Below are positions 36,301-45,996 of a DNA stretch of 64,000 bases, piece by piece. Source of the stretch: Enoplolaimus lenunculus (Eukaryota; Nematoda; Enoplea; Enoplida; Thoracostomopsidae); assembly GCA_030248215.1 (NCBI GenBank), contig JASANG010003480.1:1-64000 (forward strand), in the 5' to 3' direction. A program made the translations under genes and the position numbers. Position 1 is the stretch's first letter. Every line of letters begins with the position of its first letter. The notes under the pieces are model-generated. The model saw only the letters and a list, made by a program, of their open reading frames with translations, did not search any database and had not been told where the DNA came from.

Positions 36301-39300
36301 AGATTACAAGTTGTCAGTTGACGAGTTGTAAATTTTAGATTACAAGTTGTCAGTCGACGAGTTGTAAATTTTAGATTACAAGTTGTCAGTCTACGAGTTG
36401 TAAATTTTAGATTACAAGTTTTCAGTCGACGAGTTGTAAATTTTAGATTACAAGTTGTCAGTCTACGAGTTGTAAATTTTAGATTACAAGTTTTCAGTCA
36501 ACGAGTTGTAAATTTTAGATTACAAGTTGTCAGTCGACGAGTTGTAAATAATAAATTACAAGTTGTCAGTCGACGAGTTGTAAATTTTAGATTACAAGTT
36601 TTCAGTCGACGAGTTGTAAATAATAAATTACAAATTGTCAGTCGACGAGTTGTAAATTTTAGATTACAAGTTTTCAGTCGACGAGTTGTAAATAATAAAT
36701 TACAAGTTGTCAGTCGACGAGTTGTAAATTTTAGATTACAAGTTGTCAGTCGACGAGTTGTAAATTTTACATTACAAGTTGTCAGTCTACGAGTTGTAAA
36801 TTTTAGATTACAAGTTTTCAGTCGACGAGTTGTAAATTTTAGATTACAAGTTGTCAGTCTACGAGTTGTAAATTTTAGATTAAAAGTTTTCAGTCGACGA
36901 GTTGTAAATTTTAGATTACAAGTTGTCAGTCGACGAGTTGTAAATAATAAATTACAAGTTGTCAGTCGACGAGTTGTAAATTTTAGATTACAAGTTGTCA
37001 GTCTACGAGTTGTAAATTTTAGATTAAAAGTTTTCAGTCGACGAGTTGTAAATTTTAGATTACAAGTTGTCAGTCTACGAGTTGTAAATAATAAATTACA
37101 AGTTGTCAGTCGACGAGTTGTAAATTTTAGATTACAAGTTGTCAGTCTACGAGTTGTAAATTTTAGATTACAAGTTTTCAGTCGACGAATTGTAAATAAT
37201 AAATTACAAGTTGTCAGTCGACGAGTTGTAAATTTTAGATTACAAGTTGTCAGTCTACGAGTTGTAAATTTTAGATTACAAGTTTTCAGTCGACGAGTTG
37301 TAAATAATAAATTACAAGTTGTCAGTCGACGAGTTGTAAATTTTAGATTACAAGTTGTCAGTCGACGAGTTGTAAATTTTAGATTACAAGTTGTCAGTCT
37401 ACGAGATATAAATTTTAGATTACAAGTTGTCAGTCTACGAGTTGTAAATTTTAGATTACAAGTTGTCAGTCTACGAGTTGTAAATTTTAGATTACAAGTT
37501 TTCAGTCGACGAGTTGTAAATTTTAGATTACAAGTTGTCAGTCGACGAGTTGTAAATTATAAATTACAAGTTGTCAGTCGACGAGTTGTAAAATAAAAAT
37601 TACAAGTTGTCAGTCTACGAGTTGTAAATTTTAGATTACAAGTTTTCAGTCGACGAGTTGTAAATTTTAGATTACAAGTTGTCAGTCGACGAGTTGTAAA
37701 TTATAAATTACAAGTTGTCAGTCGACGAGTTGTAAATTATAAATTACAAGTTGTCAGTCGACGAGCTGTAAATTTTAGATTACAAGTCAGTCGACGAGTT
37801 GTAAATTATAAATTACAAGTTGTCAGTCGACGAGTTGTAAAATAAAAATTACAAGTTGTCAGTCGACGAGTTGTAAATTTTAGATTACAAGTTGTCAGTC
37901 GACGAGTTGTAAATTTTAGATTACAAGTCAGTCGACGAGTTGTAAATTATAAATTACAAGTTGTCAGTCGACGAGCTGTAAATTTTAGATTACAAGTCAG
38001 TGGACGAGTTGTAAATTATAAATTACAAGTTGTCAGTCGACGAGTTGTAAATTTTAGATTACAAGTTGTCAGTCTACGAGTTGTAAATTTTAGATTACAA
38101 GTTGTCAGTCGACGAGTTGTAAATTTTAGATTACAAGTTGTCAGTCGACGAGTTGTAAATTATAAATTACAAGTTGTCAGTCGACGAGCTGTAAATTTTA
38201 GATTACAAGTCAGTCGACGAGTTGTAAATTATAAATTACAAGTTGTCAGTCGACGAGTTGTAAATTATAAATTACAAGTTGTCAGTCGACGAGTTGTAAA
38301 TTATAAATTACAAGTTGTCGGTCGACGAGTTGTAAATTATAAATTACAAGTTGTCAGTCGACGAGTTGTAAATTTTAGATTACAAGTTTTCAGTCGACGA
38401 GTTGTAAATTTTAGATTACAAGTTGTCAGTTGACGAGTTGTAAATTTTAAATTACAAGTTGTCAGTCGACGAGTTGTAAATTTTAGATTACAAGTTGTCA
38501 GTCAACGAGTTGTAAATTTTAGATTACAAGTTGTCAGTCGGCGAGTTGCCGGTCGACGAGTATTCGAACCAAGAGATATTAATGTGATATCCTGTTTTTT
38601 ACAGATTTAAGCGATCAAGCTCCTGACAGCAACGCGTCGTTGACACCGCGTCATAAAACGATTAAACGAGAAATACAGTCACGTCGAAAAGTTGCCAAAA
38701 TGCTCATTATGGTGGTTGTACTGTTTGGATCTTGTTTTCTGCCTACACATCTTGTAAATATGTTCAGGTGAACGTTGAACTGCTTTGCTTTGAGTTTAAC
38801 CAGGAATTCAAAGTGGATCCAACGATTTTTGATTGGGGGGACGGGATGGCAAAAGTTATGGAACGCAAAACCTGTAAGGTAAGGGACCTTAATAAGGAGG
38901 GACCTTACCGTTTTGTCGCAAAAAATTTGTGATGGGAAGCGTACGCCCTCCCGCCCCGCCCCCTCTCTGGATCCGCTAGTGCCCTAATCAATTGGTTTTA
39001 ATAATTTATTACTCGAAATATGTTTTCTAAACCACAGATAAAAGGCTTGTTCTGCATGGAACTAAATCTACCAGCGCTCGTTGCGTTTTCGTCCTTCCAC
39101 CTTCACTTTGGGGGGTCAATATTACGTTCATTACACGTGCAACGGCCAGCCAACACCTAAAATATAATCGGACCTCTTTTCAGTATATGCAACAGCACAT
39201 AAATTTCAGCATCAATAAAGATTTTGACCCCCCAATCAGGGGGGAGGGGGTACGCCAAAAATGCCACACGCGCTGAGGACATTCATTTCTACACAGAATG

Positions 39301-40752
39301 TGTCCAGTTGCGTACTCTTGTTGAAGTATGCATCATCCACTCTTGGTTAAACCAAAGTTTAAAAATTTGTAAAATTAAAACTTAAAGTTTAAATTTATTA
39401 ATTTTCAGAATATTTGGCCTGACAACGTCGTGGAGCGACTTCACTTACTCGTTGACGGTTCTTTTCGCCAGAGTTATGTGCTATTCGAACAGCGTTGTGA
39501 ATCCGATCATTTATTACTTTATGAGTGGTAAGTGTTCGAGCTATACGGTCTGCACGACTCCTATTTGACGTTTTGCCCAAAGTTAACTACTACGTCGAGG
39601 CATCGAACCTCGACCTTGTTGCACTCGGGTAAAGCATGCTGCCACTGCAGTGCAAAAAATGGTGAATCAAATTGACTCTCTCTGAAATAGGCTCTACGGG
39701 ACTACACAAGCTGAGTCAAATTCGACTGTACCAGAGTCAAATTCGACTCACGAATTCGCACGTTTGACTCTGGCGGAGTCGAATTTGGCTAAGTTTGTGT
39801 AGTCCCGTAGAGCCTATTTCAGACAGAGTCAATTTGTCTCACCATTTTTTTCATATGCCCATTTCTTTGCTTCATATACTGTAGAACAAAAATCGTTCCC
39901 ACGTCCCTGCCTACCCCCGATAGGCATTACATTTGAAACACATTTAACTGAGAAAATTCGTTGGTTTGTGGTTTACATTTTGTGTATTTTAGAAACGAAA
40001 AACATTTTTTTGCAGTTGGAATTTGAATCCTAGCTTGAAATTTGATATGATACAAAATAGATAATATTCATGCGAAAAAGGGTTAATGTAAACTGCCACA
40101 ACTAAGAAATAATAAGTACTAGTCAGCGTGATTGCAAATTTGCAACACTGAAATATTCCTCACCAATCTTTTAAAAGAATGCGTTTCGATATGTACATAT
40201 ATGTTGTGTCTTGTTTATATGAAACAATCATCACATCTGGAATATGCTTCTCAAAACTCGTATGTGTGCCGTTTTAGCTTTAATAATATATATTATTAAA
40301 GCTGGAACGCCTTACATACGTATTATGGGTAGTATTCCAGCTGCTGTAACAATTATTTTATAAACTAAAGACAACCTATATATGCGTATTGGAACACATT
40401 CTTACAAAGATTTGTGGGGAATATTTTACGGTTTCAAACTTGCAACCACGTTGACTTGTATACATATATTTTAGAAAAGTTTAATCGCGAATTCTCTGCG
40501 TTATGTTGTTGTTGTTGTGATAAATACGAACGCGTTCTGTCGGCCAGCCGTGGTCAATCGCAATACGTTGTCACTAATAATACAACGTATCCGTTAACAA
40601 CACCCGACACTCAAACACTGCCGTTGAAACAGCGTCAAGTATCGTTTTCTCGAGGCGTTGACGCGAGTCCTCGAAGAAATTACTCAGTCGCAACGCCACA
40701 ACGAACGGTTTATCATCCAACAAGCACCAATGGTGAAAGTTACGTGGTCTAA
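29925..40752 (+). CDS. Allatotropin/orexin-type neuropeptide GPCR, 6 exons, 471 aa
   Basis: This is a class A seven-helix receptor, expected in the plasma membrane and to signal through G proteins on binding a peptide. Coding exons are 29925-30365, 33240-33458, 34145-34340, 38605-38767, 39409-39527 and 40475-40752. All junctions are GT-AG and the phases join without a break. The N terminus has glycosylation sites at N3 and N29. TM1 is about 68-93 (GN at 84-85), TM2 about 103-127 (LAISD), and TM3 starts near C140 and ends in DRW (164-166) instead of DRY. C225 in ECL2 can pair with C140. TM5 has P250, TM6 (314-339) has FGSCFLP, and TM7 has NPIIY (371-375). A five-cysteine run after TM7 may be palmitoylated. 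TVLWDVTETWFLG and SVSVSILSLTVISIDRW resemble insect allatotropin and vertebrate orexin receptors. The family call is firm from memory; the ligand is inferred. No other receptor gene is visible nearby. Confidence 0.9.
31150..31522. repeat. About 20-bp minisatellite in receptor intron 1, roughly 19 copies
   Basis: Units of 'ttgaattttcccgccaaaa' with length and base variation. The array lies entirely in intron 1. Confidence 0.9.
32051..32235. mobile_element. G-family repeat in receptor intron 1
   Basis: 'gaccggagcagcctcccctc', 'cttgctcgcttcgctcgcga' and 'gtttgggagccgcccccac'. Confidence 0.65.
32496..33218. repeat. 91/92-bp minisatellite, 8 copies, in receptor intron 1
   Basis: Units begin 'attccggtggtttcgac' at 32496, 32587, 32678, 32770, 32862, 32953, 33045 and 33137. 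The last unit ends about 20 bp before the exon 2 acceptor AG (33238-33239). Units fall into two versions (caaactttaccactgg and cagaactttaccgctg). Confidence 0.92.
33240..33458 (+). CDS. Receptor exon 2 (rest of TM3, DRW, TM4)
   Basis: The acceptor ttttttag precedes GCA CTT TCG, and the donor gtaagt follows ACA ACA ATT; phase 0 at both ends, 73 codons. It encodes the lower half of TM3 with the DRW motif and TM4 with W190 and P199. A 91-bp minisatellite ends only about 20 nt upstream of its acceptor. Confidence 0.9.
33812..34008 (+). mobile_element. A-family hAT-like MITE with target duplication, receptor intron 2
   Basis: Flanks ACTAAACG (33804-33811) and ACTAGACG (34009-34016) match at 7 of 8. 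Ends 'gacccatgttactttaaagg' and 'aaaagtaacattggcc'. Confidence 0.85.
34145..34340 (+). CDS. Receptor exon 3 (ECL2 cysteine, TM5, start of ICL3)
   Basis: The acceptor tttcag precedes TAC ATT ACC, and the donor gtaagt follows; it enters in phase 0 and leaves in phase 1. It carries C225 of the extracellular disulfide and TM5 with P250. The third loop begins with a serine/glycine-rich stretch. Confidence 0.9.
34860..35044 (-). mobile_element. A-family MITE, degenerate
   Basis: Begins 'gacaatgttacttttacg', ends 'cgcccctaaaaataacatgg', with 'aaacctaaacctaacc' inside. No clear target duplication. Confidence 0.65.
35211..35463. mobile_element. D-family palindromic element
   Basis: Begins acactgtaaattccagtgag and ends 'tagaatttacagtgt'. 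The inverted 'gagttgat' and 'atcaactc' arms span the whole length. Confidence 0.85.
35545..38556. repeat. 36-bp minisatellite, about 83 copies, in receptor intron 3
   Basis: Each unit reads 'attacaagttgtcag' then 'tcgacgagttgtaaat' and a short AT spacer. Variants carry tctacgag, gttttcag, an 'aataaatt' spacer or a 'gtcag' deletion, and these recur in blocks. The inner 'ttacaa' and 'ttgtaa' are inverted, so each unit can form a small hairpin around GTCGAC. Confidence 0.95.
38605..38767 (+). CDS. Receptor exon 4 (ICL3, TM6)
   Basis: The acceptor tttttacag is used and the donor is gtgaac; phase 1 in, phase 2 out. The basic loop ends in SRRKVAKMLIMVVV, followed by FGSCFLPTH, a recognisable TM6. 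The exon begins about 40 bp after the end of the 3 kb minisatellite block. Confidence 0.88.
38800..38985. mobile_element. G-family repeat in receptor intron 4
   Basis: 'gttatggaacgcaaaacctg', 'gaccttaccgttttgtcgc' and 'ctggatccgctagtg'. Confidence 0.6.
39065..39350 (-). mobile_element. L-family repeat in receptor intron 4
   Basis: 'gtcaatattacgttcattac' and the end 'gcatcatccactcttgg', the complement of the start of the copy at 63848. Confidence 0.6.
39409..39527 (+). CDS. Receptor exon 5 (ECL3, TM7)
   Basis: The acceptor attttcag precedes AATATTTGG and the donor gtaagt follows ATG AGT G; phase 2 in, phase 1 out. It encodes SNSVVNPIIYYFMS, the diagnostic end of TM7. Confidence 0.9.
39647..39850. 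mobile_element. C-family palindromic element in receptor intron 5
   Basis: Arms 'caaattgactctctctgaaa' and its complement, with 'gggactacacaagctgag' between. Confidence 0.85.
40014..40086. mobile_element. H-family fragment (right end)
   Basis: 'ttgaatcctagcttgaaatt' then 'atattcatgcgaaaaaggg' and TTAA. Confidence 0.55.
40196..40362. repeat. Palindromic repeat around 'gctttaataatata'
   Basis: 'tagctttaataatata' meets its complement 'tatattattaaagct' at 40273-40303, a strong hairpin in receptor intron 5. Confidence 0.6.
40475..40752 (+). CDS. Receptor exon 6 (C-terminal tail)
   Basis: The acceptor atattttag is used and the stop is at 40750-40752. The tail opens EKFNREFSALCCCCC, matching the helix-8 and cysteine pattern that follows TM7 in this family. 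It continues with a serine/threonine-rich tail of about 80 residues suited to phosphorylation. Confidence 0.88.
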
Positions 40753-40997
40753 AGTATTCGTCGAAACATCTCAATCTGTGTTCAGAATTCAGCTAATAAT
40801 ATCGATTTTCAACTTAAACAACCAATCAAATTGAAGATTAGGACGTCGACGCATTGCCGTTGTGGACAACTGTGAACCGCCGTTTAGTTCATTGGACGTC
40901 ATCCATTTTGTCTTTGATGGACAGTTCAGCAGATTGACAATCATCCAGGTTGCAGAGATTCAATGAAAGTCTATACTCGAGTAAGCACCAGTGTGAC

Positions 40998-41003
40998 TAT
41001 TAA
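40998..41003 (+). terminator. Possible variant poly(A) signal of the receptor gene
   Basis: ATTAAA, the commonest variant of AATAAA, lies about 245 bp after the receptor stop codon and is followed by a T-rich stretch. I saw no better signal closer to the stop. Confidence 0.25.
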
Positions 41004-42488
41004 AGAATTTTAAAAATTTTTTTCACTGTTTTAGGTTTAGGTTACGACATTTTCTGTGGGACGTTGTGATATTTGATTGTGAAACAATCGTAATAACGGT
41101 TAATTAGGTGTATGGCGTTTAGCGAGCCGTGGGTCGGTTGCAATTTGGACCGTCGCTCAACCAGTTGAGAAAATATTGGGCTTTGGATGCTCGTTGGACG
41201 CTTCTTTGATGCGGACACTGATATGAATTTCTCACCGGCGACTTGTGGGGTGGTTTATATTAAATTGCCAGGATCGAGTCTTGTTTAAAGATGAATGGAC
41301 ATCTAATCGGCAATATCGTTAAGTGGTAAATTTTGCCAGCAAAACTGTGACAACATCCGTTCTGTGGCTGTTAATTCAAGAAACGTTATCTTTGGGTCCA
41401 TTTCGCCGAATTGCAATATTTTGCATCTCGTGTTCAAACAACATTTTCTTTTAAGTTTGCAGCCCAAAAATAAGGTTGGACCTTCTGAGAACATTTTTTG
41501 GCAATGCAAACCAGGAGATACATGGACACTGAGTAAGCTGCTTGCTGTTCAGAGTCGAATCCAAAAGTTTCTGGTGGGGGCGAGTGCTGGCAAATGTTAT
41601 GAAACGCAAAACTTGTAAGGTAGGAGGGACCTTATCATTTTATCAACAAAAAATTTTGTTACCTGAACATTGTAAGGTAAACGTTAGGATCTTATTATTT
41701 TATCAACAAAAAATTTTGTAAGGAAATAATTGTAAGGTTTTATATCACAAAAAATTTTCTGACGGTAAAAATTGTATTTTTTACAAAATATATTTCTGAG
41801 GGAAAAAATTGTAAGGTAGGACCCGTACCGTTTAATCACCAAAAAAATTTGACGGGCGGCGTGCCTCCCTCCGCCCCCCTTGGATCCGCTAGTGCTTGCG
41901 TTAACAACGCAACAGAAAAGTTCAGTTTGAGACAAACTTAATTGTACCAAACTGCGGTTGACCACTAATTTATTCCTGCAGTTGAAATGCACTATCGAAA
42001 CCAAAGATCCAAAAGGAGAGGGGGCGTACGCCCCCATCGTTTGTAATTACTTTGCAATAAAATGGTACACTGCCTCACCATTTTCACCCCTCAAAATAAT
42101 TTGTAAAATAACTACAAATTTTCTCCTCAGAAACTTTTGGTGATAAAATGGTACCCTGCCTTACCGTTTTCCCGTCAGATTGTTTTGTAAAATTCTCGTC
42201 AGAAATTTTTTGTGATAAAATGGTACGGTCCCTACCTTACAATTTTTTGCTGATCATAGCATATATTGCATGCTGTAAAAATTACATTTCATAACATTGC
42301 CAGCCCGCCCACCAGTCAGAAATGTTTGTATCCGCCTGATATAAAATGCGATTGTTACTTCTGAACACAGCATATATATTTGTTGCTTTTAATTAAAATT
42401 AATTCAATCAACTATACAAACTATTTCATAAAGGCGTACCCAGGATATCAGTTCTGGCCAATATAACTTCATGTAATACAAAATCTTC
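41004..42488. other. Gene-free stretch between convergent genes
   Basis: Dominated by G-family text at 41540-41895 and 42010-42340, with repeated 'ttgtaaggt' and 'caaaaaatttt' units. No exon recognised. Confidence 0.5.
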
Positions 42489-42681
42489 GGCCCATGTTAC
42501 TTTAAGAAGCGTCCAGGTTTCTGGTGGGTCTATAAAAGAGTAAGTTTACATTCTAGATTACATTTTTTTGCGTAGGCTCACGCTTACGCTTAGGCTTAGG
42601 AACACATTTTTGCAACGCTTAGGCTTACGCTTAGGAATACACTTTATCTACTGTTACGACCCCAAAAAGTTAACATTGGCC
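42489..42681 (+). mobile_element. A-family hAT-like MITE, perfect target duplication
   Basis: Flanks AAATCTTC (42481-42488) and AAATCTTC (42682-42689) are identical. Ends ggcccatgttac and 'gttaacattggcc'. Confidence 0.9.
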
Positions 42682-43090
42682 AAATCTTCTAACCACTAGT
42701 ATTCAACGTTATTTTAAAACCTATTACAAGTGCTTTTTCATTCCTCGACTATTTTTTCGCCCACAGTTGTTGACCTGGCTGGTTATGTCCATTTCATAAT
42801 TAAAAACTACCAAATTCCGTTCCAATTTTGCCATATTTCAGCACTCAATAATGACCCTGGAAATCTTTTTTTGTCTCATTGTTGTTTAGAAGATTTCAGT
42901 AGTGAAATTGCGTTTGGCTTCTTGTTCGCTTTTCTTGCGAGGTGTTTCAAGAATTTTACGTTGCGGCGTCACTAAACTTCTGGATCCGCTACTGTGTTTG
43001 TGTCAGTCTATTAATAGGTTCGAAACTTTTGTTTCAAAGCAACGATACTTTTAAGCAACCTGCTGGTATTTGAACTCAACTTTTGTGATT

Positions 43091-43918
43091 TTCATGTAAA
43101 GATCTGGGTCGGAACGTTTTTCTGTGGGGCTAGAATAGAGGAAGCTTAGACTTCATACTAATTTTTTGCTTGGCTTAGGCTAAGGCTTACACTTAGGCTT
43201 TGGAATATTATTGAGCGAAGCGAAACTCCGAGCGAAGCTCGAAGTTTCGCGAAGCGTTTTATGTTTTGTACTTGCGGGTCGAAAGGTGGATGTCCGTCCG
43301 TCCGTCTGTCCGTCTGTCCGTCTCTCCGTCTCTCCGTCCGAAAAGAATCTCAGGAACGGCTGAACCGATTTTGATAAACTTTTTTTGTTTGAAAGCCCAT
43401 TATTCTGGGGTGTTAACCTCACATTGGGGTTTGAAAATTTCAAAGCCGTTTAGTAGCTACAGGCTAATTTGCACAATTAATTAAGCCTAAATTAGGACTT
43501 TCCACAATATTTCACTAATTATTACAGTTAGAAGCCATCTAATTTTAGCATTAAAGGGTTTTTGGGTGCGAGGAATCTGCGTAGACTGTTTACAAATCTC
43601 CAAAACGGATAATTGATTAGTTAACTAATAGATAATTTGCATATTAGCATAGTTTATAAGCCAAAATTAGGACTTTTTACAATATTTCACTAATTATTAA
43701 GGTTAAAAGCAATATAATTTCAGCACTAAAGGGTTTTTAGGTGCGAGGAATCTGAATAAATTGTTTACAAACCTTTAAAGGCGATTATCGAATAGTTAGC
43801 TAATAGATAATTTGCATATTACCTTAATTGCTTACGTGTGTTCGAGCTTCGCTCAATAAATGTAGTCCCACTACGACTGGTTATAATACTGTTCCGCTCC
43901 TGTTCTTTACATTGGCTG
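43091..43918 (+). mobile_element. B-family MITE interrupted by a T element
   Basis: The left part ends at 43207. The right end 'cgctcctgttctttacattg' lies at 43880-43918, after the inserted element. A further B right end follows at 43926-44011. Confidence 0.65.
43208..43862. mobile_element. T-family element with inverted 'ttattgagcgaag' ends
   Basis: Starts 'attattgagcgaagcgaaac' and ends 'gagcttcgctcaataaat'. Includes a 'gtccgtctgtcc' run (43292-43340) and 'gaaccgattttgataaact'. The two halves also share 'aattaggactttt-acaatat' repeats. No coding frame of note. Confidence 0.75.
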
Positions 43919-44065
43919 GTTTATGTATAAGCTCTTGCTTACGCTTAAGCTTAGACTTAGGAATATGTATGCTTATACTACTGTTCCAGCCCTGTTCCTT
44001 ACACTGGCGAAACATTTCGAAAACTTTCAAGCATTTGAAAACGTTTAAATCAAATCTCTCAATAG

Positions 44066-44195
44066 TTAAAGTTCAGAGTGAATGTTCATTGTTCGAATGC
44101 TGAAATCGCCAACTTTTCTCGGAACAATATCGTTGAGTTCTTTAGCGCAACGAAATCCAATGTTACTCGCTGAATAATGTATTGGCTTTCCATCG
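44066..44195 (-). CDS. SUMF2: SUMF2-like exon 7 (C terminus)
   Basis: The acceptor gattttag is used and the stop TAA is at 44068-44066. It encodes [15 protein letters not shown], the conserved family end, plus about 20 extra residues. A degenerate A-family MITE starts about 10 nt upstream of the acceptor. Confidence 0.87.
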
Positions 44196-45961
44196 CTAAA
44201 ATCATCCTCATGTTACTTTTAGGGCCGTCCCGGTTTGTGGTGAGTCTGTAAAAGAGTAGGCTTACAGTGTAGACTACACTGTTCTGCTTCGGATTAGGCA
44301 TAGGCTTTTAGACTGAGACTTTTAGAAATAAGTTTTTGCAACGCATGGGCGTAGGTTTAGGCTTAAAAATACGCTTAATCTACTGTTGCGGCCCTAAACA
44401 TAACATTGGCCGATACTTGTTTACTTTCCACACAAACAAGATTGCATAAACGAAATACGTTCATGCTTCGGCTTAGGCTGAGGTTTTAGGCTCGAATTTA
44501 GGTTCTGGTTTAGCTTAAGCCTCTGCCTCCGCCGAAACGTAAAGCTAACTTTCGGAAAACGATAATTAGCGTTTAGAAGACAAATTTTTGTTTTCTATCA
44601 AATTATTAGGTAAATTTTCCTAGAGTGACCGACAAATAAACATGGACTTGTCAAATCATGAATAGCTACGTAAACGCATTGCATAAATAATGACACAAAA
44701 TTACTTTTCAAGCTTATAAATGACATCGGGCTGGCGGCCAAAATAGGGCCACAATGGGCCCAGCCACACTAAAACTTTTGACTTCCCCTAGAAAAGTTTC
44801 AACCTTGCTTGTAAACGATCTGAAATTATTGCATACCCCTTTTGAAATTTCTGGCCATGTAAAGATCAGGGGCGAAACTTTTTCTGTGGGACTGTAATAT
44901 AGTAAGCTTAAGGTTTAGCACAATTTTTTGCTTGGCTTAGGCTTAAGCTTAAGCTTAGGCTCAGGAATATGCTCATTCTTACGCTAAAGCTAGGCTTATG
45001 CTTAGGTTTAGGCTTAGCAATATGCTTATAAAATACTGTTCCGTCCCTGTTCTTTACATTGGCCTTTATGTTTATACATAAGACCAGGTTTGTAGCCAAA
45101 ATACGATCAGGACGAGCCCAGCCAAAGCACAAGTTTTTGGCTTCCAAAAGTTTCAACCCCGCTTATTTCAAATTCTTACATACCCGTCTTGAAAATTTTT
45201 TTAAATTTGAATAAATATTTTCGCATTGGCCTTTATGTTTATACATGCGACCAGGTTTGTAGCCAAATTACGATCAGGACGAGCCCAGCCAAAGCACAAG
45301 TTTTTGGCTGCCAAAAGTTTCAACCCCGCTTATTTCAAATTCTTACTTACCCGTCTTGAAAATTTTTTTAAATTTGAATAAATATTTTCGCATTGGCCTT
45401 TATGTTTATACATGCGACCAGGTTTGTAGCTAAAATACGGTCAGGACGAGCCCAGCCACACCACAAGTTTTTGGCTTCCAAAAGTTTCAACCTCGCTTAT
45501 AAACGATTTCAAATTCTTACATACCCGTCTTGAATATTTAAGTTTGAATAAATATTTTCACGACAAACTCATTTTTTTAATTTGAAAATTTAAAAAAACA
45601 AGTTGAATGTGGTGCCGAGCCGATATATATGTACCTACCGTGCACTGTTTCGTGCACGAATGTTCACATGACCTTTCCTCGAGTCAAGATAGCTGCCACC
45701 TTTGAGCGTATACGTATTGTAGCCTTGAATATGATTTCGAAAATGATACAACGTTCTAGTCCATTCCCAAACGTTTCCAATCACATCGTACATGCCTGCG
45801 TATAAAAATAAATGCTAAATTAAAAATACTCTAGATAACGTGGTTGCAAATTTGAAACCCTAAAACATTCCTCGCAAAGCATTTTATTCCTGAAAACTGC
45901 GCAATGCTTTTTGTTTAATACGTTTCGGTTCACTTTTCAATTCTTTGCTACATCGTCCCCG

Positions 45962-45996
<35 letters not shown>

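Larger units (their letters stand above)
35174..38563. mobile_element. K-family element hugely expanded, with a D element inserted
   Basis: The left part (35174-35210) resembles the 'cgtcgcccgacaacttgtcg' end of K. The middle, after the D insertion, reads 'cctaagcataataatgggt', like K at 61214-61230. The right part is the 36-bp array, whose unit aligns with the K right end. Composite reading is my inference. Confidence 0.6.

Noticed and set aside
35545-38556. CRISPR-like array
   Set aside because: Units are contiguous with no unique spacers, in an intron of an animal gene.
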